A program made the position numbers and the translations under genes. The notes under the pieces were generated by a model. That model was not told the origin of the DNA and did no database searches. It was given only the letters and a program-made list of their open reading frames with translations. Of a stretch of DNA of 64,000 nt, positions 24,332 through 32,724 are shown in pieces. Source of the DNA: an uncultured Veillonella sp. (GTDB lineage Bacteria; Bacillota; Negativicutes; Veillonellales; Veillonellaceae); NCBI GenBank assembly GCA_900538355.1, contig UPXS01000004.1:62001-126000 (forward strand). The letters run 5' to 3'. Numbering within the stretch: the first letter of the stretch is position 1; the number at the start of each line of letters is the position of its first letter.

Positions 24332-25747
24332 TTATTCTTTTAAATCATCAGGTATAGCCGGTGGAGCCGGTGGTTTACCCATGGATCTTTCAATGAACAC
24401 CACAGCCACAAAGACGATGAGGCTGACGATGGAACCAAAGATGATAGACATAATGCCGTATGGATTGCCAACGAACTCCCAGTACACGCCTGCGATAGAG
24501 CCGAGCACGATGGACCAAATACCAGCGCCAGCTGTTGCATTTTTCCAAGTGAGGCCTAGTAGGAATGCGGCGAATGGGCCAGCGGATCTCATGGTGAAAG
24601 CAAATACGAGCATCGGAATGATGGCTTTGCTTACGAGGGAGATAACGATGGCGATAATGCCGAGGAATAGCACGCATAGACGGCTGTAATTTGTGAGCTG
24701 TGCATCAGTGAGGCTTTTACCAAAATGATGTTCTACAATATCCTTGGTAAATACAGTAGCGGCGCCTAATAGGTCGCCTGCGCCTGATGAAAGTGTCGCT
24801 GATACGACAGCTGCCATAACGAAGCCCGCCATTACTGGAGGCATGAGGTTAAGGGCAACCGTTGCCACCGCATTGTTCGCTTCGATGTTCGGGAACTCAG
24901 CCAATGCTACGAGGCCTAAAACCGCAGGAATGAAGGCGAATAGAGCCATGATAATACCACAAATGATGGAGCCGAGAACGGCTGTTTTTTCATCCTTCGC
25001 AGCGAAGTACCGTTGTACGGACTCTTGGCCGGTGGAGAAGGTCATGAAGTACATGATAATGAGGCCGATGATGGTTTTCCAACCAACCTTAGTAAAGCCG
25101 AGCTGTTCAGGTGGTAATTTTGCTACTACCGATTCCCAACCACCCACATTATGGAGTACGAACGGCACGGCGATGGAGAAGCCCCCAACGAGAACGAAGA
25201 AGTGGATAACGTCTGTCATCGTTACGCTCCACATACCGCCGGACATGGTGTAAATTACGAGTACCGCGCCGCAGATGAGGATAGCGAGTTCTGTTGAAAG
25301 CCCGGTAAGAACGCTAATAATGGTTGCTGTCGCTGTAATCTGTACGCCTGCTAGGGTAATGGTTGCGAGCATAGAGAGAATAGACGTAATGAGATGGCTA
25401 GAGCCACCGAAGCGACGACCGATGATCTCCGGCACTGTTGTTGCCATAGCACGACGCAAAAGCGGTGCGATGAAAGCAACGAGAATAACCCCAATCCCTG
25501 CAGAGACTACGTACCAACCTGCAGATAAACCCCAAGAACCATATGCTTTTGCAGCTACACCAACGGTACTCCCACCACCGATTTCTGTAGCAGCTAACGT
25601 GCCTGCCGTCATAAGAACCCCGATACGACGACCTGCGAGTAGATAGTCAGTACTATCTTTTACACGAATATGACAATACACGCCGACCAATAAATTCAGT
25701 AATAAATAGGCACAAACAATAACCCATATAATAGTTAAAGAGTCCAT
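24332..25747 (-). CDS. Sodium:solute symporter (SSS family)
   Basis: A 471-residue inner-membrane protein with about 13 hydrophobic segments, typical of sodium-coupled symporters of the PutP/PanF type. Visible features: an N-terminal LLVGVYCHIRVKDSTDYLLAGRR (family motif near residue 30), GGGSTVGVAAKAY near 58 (sodium site 2 region), and ATLSSGAGDLLGAATVFTKDI near 315. The substrate cannot be read from sequence. AGGAGG precedes the ATG on the minus strand. It stands alone, flanked by terminators and toxin modules. Confidence 0.9.
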   Translation of the reverse strand: MDSLTIIWVIVCAYLLLNLLVGVYCHIRVKDSTDYLLAGRRIGVLMTAGTLAATEIGGGSTVGVAAKAYGSWGLSAGWYVVSAGIGVILVAFIAPLLRRAMATTVPEIIGRRFGGSSHLITSILSMLATITLAGVQITATATIISVLTGLSTELAILICGAVLVIYTMSGGMWSVTMTDVIHFFVLVGGFSIAVPFVLHNVGGWESVVAKLPPEQLGFTKVGWKTIIGLIIMYFMTFSTGQESVQRYFAAKDEKTAVLGSIICGIIMALFAFIPAVLGLVALAEFPNIEANNAVATVALNLMPPVMAGFVMAAVVSATLSSGAGDLLGAATVFTKDIVEHHFGKSLTDAQLTNYSRLCVLFLGIIAIVISLVSKAIIPMLVFAFTMRSAGPFAAFLLGLTWKNATAGAGIWSIVLGSIAGVYWEFVGNPYGIMSIIFGSIVSLIVFVAVVFIERSMGKPPAPPAIPDDLKE

Positions 25748-25907
25748 ATGCCACCTCCTAAACTACAAACTAGTTAGAGACACATACTAAATCACCCTTA
25801 CTACTTGAGGTGCATATATCAAGTATAGTTTAATTATCCATAAAAACTGGGGAAAATACAAAGAGGAGTTTCTTGCTACATTGGAGAATGTATATATATT
25901 AGGAACT

Positions 25908-25936
25908 AAAAAAGCCCGTCAGTAACGGGCTTTTTT
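25908..25936. terminator. Bidirectional-looking hairpin upstream of toxin module B
   Basis: AAAAAAGCCCGT/ACGGGCTTTTTT with a CAGTA loop. It lies between the promoter side of the symporter gene and toxin module B and may insulate them. Confidence 0.75.
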
Positions 25937-25975
25937 CTATATATTTATCTGTATATCTCTATTATTCGTTCCTTA

Positions 25976-26055
25976 TTGTATCGTATATTAGTTCGCTATA
26001 TAATAATTATAGGATAGTTAGACGAGGTTGGGCCTCTCTTCGTCATCGAAGGGAG
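25976..26055 (+). promoter_or_regulatory. Toxin B promoter and RBS-sequestering leader
   Basis: TTGTAT (25976-25981), 17 bases, TATAAT (25999-26004). The leader repeats the CTCTCTTCG/CGAAGGGAG stem seen in copy A. Confidence 0.7.
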
Positions 26056-26065
26056 GGATAAGCCT

Positions 26066-26167
26066 ATGAGTGATTATGAAATAATCATGCTCTTATTACA
26101 GGTAATAACGGTTGTTATTGCTTTTGGGGCATTAATAGCGCTTATTTGTCTTACAAAAGACAAATAG
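26066..26167 (+). CDS. Predicted type I membrane toxin, copy B (33 residues)
   Basis: MSDYEIIMLLLQVITVVI then AFGALIALICLTKDK; it differs from copy A at only a few residues. The end of the gene forms a perfect ATTTGTCTT/AAGACAAAT hairpin (26143-26164). The same folded leader and the same convergent antisense promoter are present, so the module is complete. Confidence 0.7.
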   Translation: MSDYEIIMLLLQVITVVIAFGALIALICLTKDK

Positions 26168-26265
26168 CCCTCCGTTGCCTAGTGTAACTAGATAACTGAA
26201 AGGCCATTTCTCAAGATTCTTTGCTTTTAGAGATGCGCCTGACGGTACGACTCGTCTGACTATCT
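26143..26265 (-). ncRNA. Predicted antisense antitoxin RNA, copy B
   Basis: Minus-strand promoter TTGACG (26300-26295), 17 bases, TATAAT (26277-26272); start near 26265. It reads toward the toxin 3' end. The 3' end is uncertain. Confidence 0.6.
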
Positions 26266-26370
26266 ACTTATATTATAGGGATAAAGATATATATCGTCAA
26301 ATGGAGATAAACCCTATAAATACTAAATATATATGAAGTCTATACATACTAAATTATAAAATTATTAATT

Positions 26371-26423
26371 ATAGGCACGACCTTGTTTGCATAGTATACT
26401 TATGCTAATAAGGTTGTGCTTAT
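26371..26423 (+). promoter_or_regulatory. Inverted-repeat promoter element, copy 2
   Basis: ATAGGCAC... pairs with ...GTGCTTAT; the core GCATAGTATACTTATGC is a 17-base palindrome. TAGGCA (26372-26377), 17 bases, TATACT (26395-26400). Confidence 0.7.
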
Positions 26424-26463
26424 TTTATTGAGAGATAAGATTCATTTTTTGAGAGAGGTTTTT

Positions 26464-27036
26464 ATGATTCAACGTATTTTGATGCTAGCTCTTGTGTTGC
26501 TAGCTTTCACCATGCCTACAGAGGCAATCACCTATCAGGAGTTGAAGACGTCACCACAGTTTAAGTTGGTTCATACACGATCGATGAATGGTTCCATGGA
26601 GAGTGGTGGCTTGTATATCTATTTGAATACGTATTCTATTGAGGCCCTTCGCTATGCACCGCCACAGTATTCCCTGCGCGGGACCTACTATGTTGTGATG
26701 GATACGTCTTATCAATCTACTATCGATGAGAGACAGCTCACCGTGGATTATGATACTAACTATTCGTTAGCGACCCTTATTCATTCGTCTCGTATAATGA
26801 ATCCGAGTCCATCTATGATGGCTTTGATTGAGGCTAGTGAAAGTAAGTCTGGTTTGGCTATGACAGAGGTAGATGTGGCGAAGTATACCTTTGATGGGGC
26901 GACGAAGCCAATGCATTATGTGAATGATACTCGTAAGTTCCCACTTAATCGTAATAACACTATTATGTATGATATAGCGGATGCTATGTTTATGTCCGTG
27001 TATCAACAGCATTTTGATGATATTGTGGTACCGTGA
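26464..27036 (+). CDS. Exported protein, paralogue family A, member 2
   Basis: A 190-residue protein with a signal peptide (MIQRILMLALVLLAFTMPTEA) then ITYQELKTSPQFKLV, paralogous to the 22669 gene. Shared segments: YSIEALRYAPPQYSLR, YDTNYSLATL, AKYTFDG, and a C-terminus HFDDIVVP. GAGAGAGG precedes ATG 26464; an open upstream frame back to 26416 has no ribosome site. It is coupled to the next gene, as in the first pair. Confidence 0.78.
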   Translation: MIQRILMLALVLLAFTMPTEAITYQELKTSPQFKLVHTRSMNGSMESGGLYIYLNTYSIEALRYAPPQYSLRGTYYVVMDTSYQSTIDERQLTVDYDTNYSLATLIHSSRIMNPSPSMMALIEASESKSGLAMTEVDVAKYTFDGATKPMHYVNDTRKFPLNRNNTIMYDIADAMFMSVYQQHFDDIVVP

Positions 27037-27044
27037 GGTGGACG

Positions 27045-27614
27045 ATGAAACGCATATATTTACTTTCACTATGGATATTAGTCTGCCTCGTATTACCCAT
27101 GAAAGGTCAAGCCGTATCACAAGCTGAGTTATTAAATGCAGAGCATTATCAGCATATCGATTCAACCGTTGATTCTGGTCGAGGAGATGGAAAATACTTA
27201 GACCTCAGTTCCATTAAAACTGTGGACGCACCCGATGGTCATCGACGTGTGGAAGCGACTGTTTACGTCTTAATGCCTGCATCAAATCTCATTCAAGGCA
27301 TTCACTTGCAATATGATTATGACCTAGAGAGATCCTTGCGCCATTTGATTACCATTCATGAAAAAGGCTTACAACAAGGTGCTAACACACCGTATATCTC
27401 TATTTGGCGTGCAAAACAAGAAAACCCTGGTATTATAGGGACCGTTAACGGTGGTATTGCTTTTAATAATGAAGGAAGAACACGCAGACAACGACTTCAA
27501 CAAGAACACTTAGAAGCAATGATACTACCGCCTCAATTTGGAATGGAACGATATACAATAGCGAATATAATCTATCAGAAGGCCTATGGTGTGGCCTACG
27601 ATGATGAGCCGTGA
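27045..27614 (+). CDS. Exported protein, paralogue family B, member 2
   Basis: A 189-residue protein with a signal peptide (MKRIYLLSLWILVCLVLPMKGQA) and the RGDGKYLDLSSIKT motif, paralogous to 23244. GAGGTGG before ATG 27045 fixes the start; a GTG at 27033 overlapping the upstream stop is possible. The C-terminus YGVAYDDEP aligns with YGVQFDDV of the paralogue. It is followed by a small membrane protein gene 6 bases later. Confidence 0.76.
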   Translation: MKRIYLLSLWILVCLVLPMKGQAVSQAELLNAEHYQHIDSTVDSGRGDGKYLDLSSIKTVDAPDGHRRVEATVYVLMPASNLIQGIHLQYDYDLERSLRHLITIHEKGLQQGANTPYISIWRAKQENPGIIGTVNGGIAFNNEGRTRRQRLQQEHLEAMILPPQFGMERYTIANIIYQKAYGVAYDDEP

Positions 27615-27620
27615 TAGCTT

Positions 27621-28091
27621 ATGAAAAGTACTAAAATGGTTAAAGCAGTAGATAGACTCAGATGGAACACTAAACTTGTTTTGGGGCTCTTGTTAAAACT
27701 CATACTTGTACTTATTTGGGGAACCTCTATTTGGGGGATTTATACATTACTGTACGATCGATATGTATTAGAAGCGTACTCATTAAGAGATTATCTTCCT
27801 GTATTGATACTATGCTTTGGGAATATTTGGGCTTTACCATGGGTAATTTTATGGTATGAAAAGTTATATCCAGCATTTGATAAACCTAATCTATATTATA
27901 GAGTAAAAGCTTGGTTCATTTCTTTAAAAGAACAATCTACCGTGGGTATGTGTGTATATAATTTTATGGATTTTTTTATAAAGTTATGTGTAGTAACGTA
28001 TGGTACTATTGTTGTTATAGTTTGTTTTATTTCGGCTTTTGCTATATTAGTTCCGATTCTACTTGTGATTGCTGGACTGATACTTCGTTAG
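27621..28091 (+). CDS. Small membrane protein, GN-LW paralogue family, member 1
   Basis: A 156-residue protein with about four hydrophobic helices: near 20-45, 58-80, and two in the C-terminal 50 residues. It shares the pattern LLYDRYVLEAYSL, FGNIWALPWVILWY, and LYPAFDKPNLYYRVKAWF with the 29864, 31740, 39418 and 62129 genes. Each paralogue follows an exported or lipoprotein gene or stands near one, which suggests a membrane partner, but no function is known. Confidence 0.72.
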   Translation: MKSTKMVKAVDRLRWNTKLVLGLLLKLILVLIWGTSIWGIYTLLYDRYVLEAYSLRDYLPVLILCFGNIWALPWVILWYEKLYPAFDKPNLYYRVKAWFISLKEQSTVGMCVYNFMDFFIKLCVVTYGTIVVIVCFISAFAILVPILLVIAGLILR

Positions 28092-28157
28092 TTCTTAAAA
28101 GCTCCTAAACATTCATATTAGATTTCTGATATATTCTTAACTTATTTGCATAATGCA

Positions 28158-28198
28158 AAAGCCAAGCTATTCATATTTAAAAATAGCTTGGCTTTTAT
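28158..28198 (+). terminator. Terminator after the second gene set
   Basis: AAGCCAAGCTATT/AAATAGCTTGGCTTTT stem followed by TATTA. Confidence 0.8.
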
Positions 28199-28244
28199 TA
28201 GTGGAGCACTTGTAGCGCTTATTTGTCTCACAAAAGACAAATAG
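28199..28244 (+). pseudogene. 5'-truncated type I toxin remnant, copy E
   Basis: The frame reads SGALVALICLTKDK and stops, identical to the C-terminal part of the toxins. The promoter, leader and first half of the gene are lost, joined directly to a terminator. The antisense promoter is kept. Confidence 0.65.
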
Positions 28245-28341
28245 CCCTTCGTTATCTTAGATGATTCGATAACTGAAAGGCCATTTCTCAAGATTTTCTG
28301 TTTTAGAGATGCGCCTGACGGTACGACTCGTCTGACTATCT
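28221..28341 (-). ncRNA. Predicted antisense RNA, copy E (toxin truncated)
   Basis: Minus-strand TTGACG (28376-28371), 17 bases, TATAAT (28353-28348); start near 28341. It is the same RNA as in the complete modules but without a full toxin partner at this locus. Confidence 0.55.
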
Positions 28342-28470
28342 ACTTATATTATAGGGATAAAGATATATATCGTCAAATTAAGATAAACCTCATACATACT
28401 AATTAAAGATAAATATTATAAATATTAATTAGAGATATATCCTATACACTAAATTATAAAATTATTAATC

Positions 28471-28523
28471 ATAGGCACAGTCTTGTTTGCATAGTATACT
28501 TATGCTAATAAGGTTGTGCTTAT
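28471..28523 (+). promoter_or_regulatory. Inverted-repeat promoter element, copy 3
   Basis: Same element as copy 2, with the core GCATAGTATACTTATGC and arms ATAGGCACAG/TTGTGCTTAT. It lies about 40 bases before the 28561 gene. Confidence 0.7.
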
Positions 28524-28560
28524 TTTGTTGTAATGTGAGAGAAGAAAATGAGAGGGTTTT

Positions 28561-29817
28561 ATGCTACGTAAAAGTGTAATCATGATGGCATTGGCAGCTG
28601 CTTTCACCATAAATGTAAGTGCTGTACAGATCGAAGTGCCAGCCGGACAACCGCCTATGCCTGGGGCAGACGCGAGTATTCCTGCTAATGCGTATGAGAA
28701 TTATCGTCATGTTAATGAAGTAGCGGAGCAGAATGCAGAGGATTATAGTGAATTTATAAAATCACAACCTGTAAATCCTACATCTGGGATGGATAAGTTG
28801 TATCGAGAACGCCCTGGTTTGGCTAAGGCATTGGAGTTAGCAAATTATTCTCAGTCTACCGTTGTATTGATTCATGAAGGGGATAAGAATATTCGATTAT
28901 CCGTACCAAACATTAGCTTTCGTGGAGATACTGTAGAGTCTAAGTCTGGAACTGGGCCGCTATATGCTGTACGAAGCCTTAGTTCATTTTTAGTAGTAGG
29001 CCCACCACATGGTAAAGAGCTCAATAAATATGTTGAAAGTGAAGGGAAATATACGTATCCAGGCTTGAAAAATGCATCCTGGAAGCTAATGTCCAACAAT
29101 GCCCGTGTAATGTATACGGAGTTTACACTGAATGATTCAAAGACTACCTATGGGATTACTTATGGCGGTTGGGTTAATACGGAAGATCCGTATCAAGATA
29201 AATCACCGGAAGTTGTGATGAGTAATTATATTATTCCATCCATAGAATCCTTGTCTGGATTAGATACTTATAGTCGTGTTGAGCATTGGGGAAACTTTAG
29301 TTATCGCGTTCCTAAGACTGCAAAGCTAGTGAGTGAGGCTGTAGAGAATAGTCAATATGATGTGAGAACCTATGAGGATACAGGTTCCAAGATACGTGTA
29401 GTACGTACTTCCATATTGGGTGAAAAACGAGATGGGACGGTCATCAAGAGTTCAATATTATCTTTTTTGAGAAAGTATAATGATTTAGAAACACCTACAC
29501 AATATGCAGTCGTATGGAATAATGGAATCGCAGGCTCTTTGATCGATTCTTACAAGCCTAAAGGAGAGTCTTATCTCCGTCATGTGGTGAAAGATTCTGT
29601 GTACTTTTACAGTTATCGTATTAATTATGATGAAAATAAAACATCTTACACGCATAAACAATGGAGAGATATGATTGAATATGTAGGCTTAGATGATGCG
29701 GCCAAACTCAGAAAAGGCCCACAATGGAGAGAAGATGGAAGCTATAAAGAGAAACTAGAAAGTGGCCCTATATTTATTCCTTGGTATATGGAGTGGGTTA
29801 AGCTGTTGAATCAATAA
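28561..29817 (+). CDS. Exported protein, PGADASIP paralogue family, member 2
   Basis: A 418-residue protein with a signal peptide (MLRKSVIMMALAAAFTINVSA) and mature start VQIEVPAGQPPMPGADASIP. It is almost identical to the 32725 gene over its whole length and clearly related to 30438. Shared segments: STVVLIHEGDKNIRLSVPNI near 95, VVGPPHGKE near 145, NYIIPSIESLSGLD near 220 and AVVWNNGIAGSLID near 315. Function is unknown; extracytoplasmic. It is followed by a small membrane protein gene. Confidence 0.8.
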   Translation: MLRKSVIMMALAAAFTINVSAVQIEVPAGQPPMPGADASIPANAYENYRHVNEVAEQNAEDYSEFIKSQPVNPTSGMDKLYRERPGLAKALELANYSQSTVVLIHEGDKNIRLSVPNISFRGDTVESKSGTGPLYAVRSLSSFLVVGPPHGKELNKYVESEGKYTYPGLKNASWKLMSNNARVMYTEFTLNDSKTTYGITYGGWVNTEDPYQDKSPEVVMSNYIIPSIESLSGLDTYSRVEHWGNFSYRVPKTAKLVSEAVENSQYDVRTYEDTGSKIRVVRTSILGEKRDGTVIKSSILSFLRKYNDLETPTQYAVVWNNGIAGSLIDSYKPKGESYLRHVVKDSVYFYSYRINYDENKTSYTHKQWRDMIEYVGLDDAAKLRKGPQWREDGSYKEKLESGPIFIPWYMEWVKLLNQ

Positions 29818-29863
29818 GAAATTTAGTTTTAAAGTTTTTATGGTATTAGATAGGAGAGCATCA

Positions 29864-30265
29864 ATGAGTAAACACCAATACTTAAAAATTATATTAGTGC
29901 TTTTGCTTAAGGCTTATCTTGTCTATCTATGGATTAACTTTGTAGAGACGTTTACTCAGCTACTCTATGACATCTATGTATTAAAAGTATATTCAGTGGA
30001 GCATTTTGGCCTGTTTTTATTCTTTCTATTTGGTAACATATGTTGTATCCTGTGGCTTGTTCTATGGTGTAAACGATTACCACTAGCTTTTAGTAAGCCC
30101 AAAATATACTATGAAATTAAAGATTGGATACGATCTAAGAAACACGAATCACCTATTTATAAAATCCTATTTGGCAGTTTACTGTTTTTGTTAAAACTAT
30201 GTCTTGTGGTGTATATCTTAATTGTCGTCTCCACTGTGTTAAGCATTCCACTGGTAAACTATTAG
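29864..30265 (+). CDS. Small membrane protein, GN-LW paralogue family, member 2
   Basis: A 133-residue protein, nearly identical to 31740, with three to four hydrophobic helices and the shared FGNICCILWLVLWCKRLP and KPKIYYEIKDWI segments. AGGAGAG supports ATG 29864; upstream in-frame codons lack a ribosome site. Function is unknown. Confidence 0.72.
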   Translation: MSKHQYLKIILVLLLKAYLVYLWINFVETFTQLLYDIYVLKVYSVEHFGLFLFFLFGNICCILWLVLWCKRLPLAFSKPKIYYEIKDWIRSKKHESPIYKILFGSLLFLLKLCLVVYILIVVSTVLSIPLVNY

Positions 30266-30295
30266 TCTATTTCATACTTAAAATATACTAAAAAA

Positions 30296-30330
30296 TGAGC
30301 TACTATTTGATTAGTAGCTCGTTTTTATTT
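30296..30330 (+). terminator. Terminator after small membrane protein 2
   Basis: GAGCTACTA/TAGTAGCTC stem (30297-30320) followed by GTTTTTATTT. A short scrap of toxin 3' sequence (TTTCACAAAAAGCAAAT) follows at about 30332. Confidence 0.75.
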
Positions 30331-30351
30331 GTTTCACAAAAAGCAAATATC

Positions 30352-30404
30352 ATAGGCACAGTCTTGTTTGCATAGTATACTTATGCTAATAAGGTTGTGC
30401 TTAT
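30352..30404 (+). promoter_or_regulatory. Inverted-repeat promoter element, copy 4
   Basis: Identical in layout to copy 3, with GCATAGTATACTTATGC as core. It directly follows the remains of a toxin module. Confidence 0.7.
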
Positions 30405-30437
30405 TTTGTTGTAATTTGAGAGACAAGAGAGGATTTT

Positions 30438-31694
30438 ATGTTACGTAAAAGTTTGATTATCATGGCTGCACTAGCTGCTTTCACCATAAATGTAAGCGCT
30501 GTACAGATCGAAGTACCAGCCGGACAACCACCTGTGCCTGGTACAGATGCAAGCATTCCTGACAATGCTTACGAAAATTATTCCCATATTAATGAAAATG
30601 CCCAAAAAGAAGCTGAAGCCTTTAGAGTGGAAGTACAGAGCTTAGAGGAGAAACCGAAAGCAGATAACTATAAGATTTTTAAGGCAAAACCAGATATTGT
30701 TAAGCCTTATAAGCTAGCAGAGTTCTCACAATCTACTGTGATCTTACTTCATGAAGGAAGAAATAATATCCGTTTATCTGTACCAACTATTAGCTTGCGG
30801 GGAGATACGGTTGAATCTAAATCGAGTGACGGCCCGTTATTTGTAGTTCGTGGTTTTACAAGTATCTTAATGGTGGGGCCACCACATGGTAAAGAATTTA
30901 GTAAACGTATGCATAATGAAGGTATCTATACATATCCAGGCTTAGAAAATGCATCTTGGAAAATCCTTAAAGCCAAGACACATGTAATGTACACAGAGTT
31001 TACACCAAGTAAGACGAAAACGACGTATGGTATTACGTATCTTGGTGGCGGGGATGTGAATGATCCATACCAAGATAAATTTGCTGAAGTGGTAATGAGT
31101 AATTATATTATCCCATCTATTGAGACTCTATCTAGGCTGGATAATTATAGCCATGTTAAACATTGGGACAATTTCAGTTATCGTATTCCTAAAAAGGCTA
31201 AGTTAGTGAGCGAGGCTATAGAAGATAACAAATATGAGGTTCGTACTTATGAAGCCTCAGGAATTAAGATCCGTGTGTTACGCTTTCAAATAGACCCGAA
31301 TGTTGTTGATAAAAGTTTGGCAAAAAAACAAATTTTTGCATTTTTGAATAAATATGGTGACCTTGAGGCGCCTACACAGTATGCAACAGTTTGGAATAAT
31401 GGTCTTCCAGGATTTCTAGTTGATCGATATAAATCTAATGGGGAATCCTATTTACGCCATTTTACAAAGGATTCTGAATATTATTATAGTTATCGCATTG
31501 ACTATGATGAAAGCAAATCTTCGTATAAGCATAAACAATTGCGCGATATGGTTGAGTATGTAGATTTTGATAATGTTGAAAGTTTACGAAAGGCACCTCA
31601 ATGGCGTATAAGTGATAGCCATAAAAAGAAGCTTGATGCGGATCCTATCTTTAATCCGTGGTATATGGAATGGATTAAAATATTAACTCAATAA
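30438..31694 (+). CDS. Exported protein, PGADASIP paralogue family, member 3
   Basis: A 418-residue protein with a signal peptide (MLRKSLIIMAALAAFTINVSA) and VQIEVPAGQPPVPGTDASIP. It is clearly paralogous to 28561 and 32725 but more diverged, mainly in residues 50-80 and 285-310. Conserved WNNGLPGFLVD near 318 and a C-terminal FNPWYMEWIKIL. Function is unknown. It forms a unit with the downstream small membrane protein, as in the previous pair. Confidence 0.8.
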   Translation: MLRKSLIIMAALAAFTINVSAVQIEVPAGQPPVPGTDASIPDNAYENYSHINENAQKEAEAFRVEVQSLEEKPKADNYKIFKAKPDIVKPYKLAEFSQSTVILLHEGRNNIRLSVPTISLRGDTVESKSSDGPLFVVRGFTSILMVGPPHGKEFSKRMHNEGIYTYPGLENASWKILKAKTHVMYTEFTPSKTKTTYGITYLGGGDVNDPYQDKFAEVVMSNYIIPSIETLSRLDNYSHVKHWDNFSYRIPKKAKLVSEAIEDNKYEVRTYEASGIKIRVLRFQIDPNVVDKSLAKKQIFAFLNKYGDLEAPTQYATVWNNGLPGFLVDRYKSNGESYLRHFTKDSEYYYSYRIDYDESKSSYKHKQLRDMVEYVDFDNVESLRKAPQWRISDSHKKKLDADPIFNPWYMEWIKILTQ

Positions 31695-31739
31695 TAAATT
31701 TTGTTCTTAAATTTTATGGTATTAGATAGGGGTGAGCCA

Positions 31740-32141
31740 ATGGGTAAACTCAAATATATCAAAACTATCTTAGTGCTTTTGCTTAAGGTTTATCTTGTCT
31801 ATCTATGGATTAACTTTGTAGAGACATTTGCTCAGCTACTCTATAATATCTATGTATTGAAAGTATATTCATTGGAGCATTTTGGTCTATTTCTATTCTT
31901 TCTCTTTGGTAATATATGCTGTATTCTGTGGCTCGTTTTATGGTGTAAGCGATTACCGCCAGCTTTTAACAAGCCCAAAATATACTATAAGATTAAAGAT
32001 TGGATACGATCTAAGAAACAAGAAGCACCTATCTATAAAGTCCTGTTTGTCAGTTTAGCGCTTATGTTAAAACTATGTTTTGTAGTGTATATCTTAATTA
32101 CAGCTTCCATTATTTTAAGTATTCCATTGGTAAACCTTTAG
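31740..32141 (+). CDS. Small membrane protein, GN-LW paralogue family, member 3
   Basis: A 133-residue protein nearly identical to 29864, with hydrophobic helices near 8-30, 45-65 and 105-130. GATAGGGGTGAG precedes ATG 31740; upstream in-frame ATGs at 31701 and 31716 are less well placed. Function is unknown. Confidence 0.72.
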   Translation: MGKLKYIKTILVLLLKVYLVYLWINFVETFAQLLYNIYVLKVYSLEHFGLFLFFLFGNICCILWLVLWCKRLPPAFNKPKIYYKIKDWIRSKKQEAPIYKVLFVSLALMLKLCFVVYILITASIILSIPLVNL

Positions 32142-32166
32142 TATTCTTTCAAACGTTAAATAAACT

Positions 32167-32210
32167 AAAAGCCGAGCTTTTAATTATTAGAATTAGCTCG
32201 GCTTTTATTA
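32167..32210 (+). terminator. Terminator after small membrane protein 3
   Basis: AAAAGCCGAGCT/AGCTCGGCTTTT stem with an AT-rich loop. Confidence 0.8.
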
Positions 32211-32243
32211 GTTAATTCGTATATTTGTATAATACGATGCTTA

Positions 32244-32323
32244 TTGTATCGTATATTAGTTCGTTCTATAATAGACTTAGGATAGTTGGACGAGGTTGGG
32301 CCTCTCTTCGTCATTGAAGGGAG
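32244..32323 (+). promoter_or_regulatory. Toxin C promoter and RBS-sequestering leader
   Basis: TTGTAT (32244-32249), 17 bases, TATAAT (32267-32272). The leader stem is kept with one change in its loop (CATTG instead of CATCG). Confidence 0.7.
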
Positions 32324-32333
32324 GGATAAGCCT

Positions 32334-32435
32334 ATGAGTGATTATGAAATAATCATGCTCTTATTACAGGTAATAACGGTTGTTATTGCTTTTGGGGCAT
32401 TAATAGCGCTTATTTGTCTTACAAAAGACAAATAG
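32334..32435 (+). CDS. Predicted type I membrane toxin, copy C (33 residues)
   Basis: The protein sequence is identical to copy B (MSDYEIIMLLLQVITVVI then AFGALIALICLTKDK), and the flanks are also close to copy B, which points to recent duplication. The module is complete with folded leader and convergent antisense promoter. Confidence 0.7.
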   Translation: MSDYEIIMLLLQVITVVIAFGALIALICLTKDK

Positions 32436-32533
32436 CCCTCCGTTGCCTAGTGTAACTAGATAACTGAAAGGCCATTTCTCAAGATTTCATTATTTTCGAG
32501 ATGCGCCTGACGTTTCGACTCGTCTGACTATCT
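32411..32533 (-). ncRNA. Predicted antisense antitoxin RNA, copy C
   Basis: Minus-strand TTGACG (32568-32563), 17 bases, TATAAT (32545-32540); start near 32533, reading into the toxin 3' end. Confidence 0.6.
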
Positions 32534-32636
32534 ACTTATATTATAGGGATAAAGGTATATATCGTCAAATGGAGATAAACCTTATAAATATCAATTAGAA
32601 GTAACTCTTATATACTAAATTATAAAATTATTAATT

Positions 32637-32689
32637 ATAGGCACAGTCTTGTTTGCATAGTATACTTATGCTAACAAGGCTGTGCTTAT
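32637..32689 (+). promoter_or_regulatory. Inverted-repeat promoter element, copy 5
   Basis: The most symmetrical copy: GCACAGTCTTGTT pairs with AACAAGGCTGTGC around the palindromic GCATAGTATACTTATGC. TAGGCA, 17 bases, TATACT are kept. Confidence 0.7.
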
Positions 32690-32724
32690 TTATGTTGTAA
32701 TGTGAGAGAAAAAGAGAGGGTTTT

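Noticed and set aside
24390..25646. Long ORFs on the strand opposite the sodium:solute symporter
   Set aside because: They are mirror frames of a well-supported membrane transporter gene, with no ribosome sites and unnatural composition.
26371..26423. Sigma54 promoter (AGGCAC...TTGCA)
   Set aside because: The distance between the GG and GC elements is 15 rather than about 12 bases, and copy 1 lacks the TTGCA part; TAGGCA-17-TATACT fits all five copies.
21027..32689. Invertible (phase-variable) promoter flanked by inverted repeats
   Set aside because: The sequence between the arms is only about 19 bases and is itself nearly palindromic, so inversion would change nothing; no recombinase gene is nearby.
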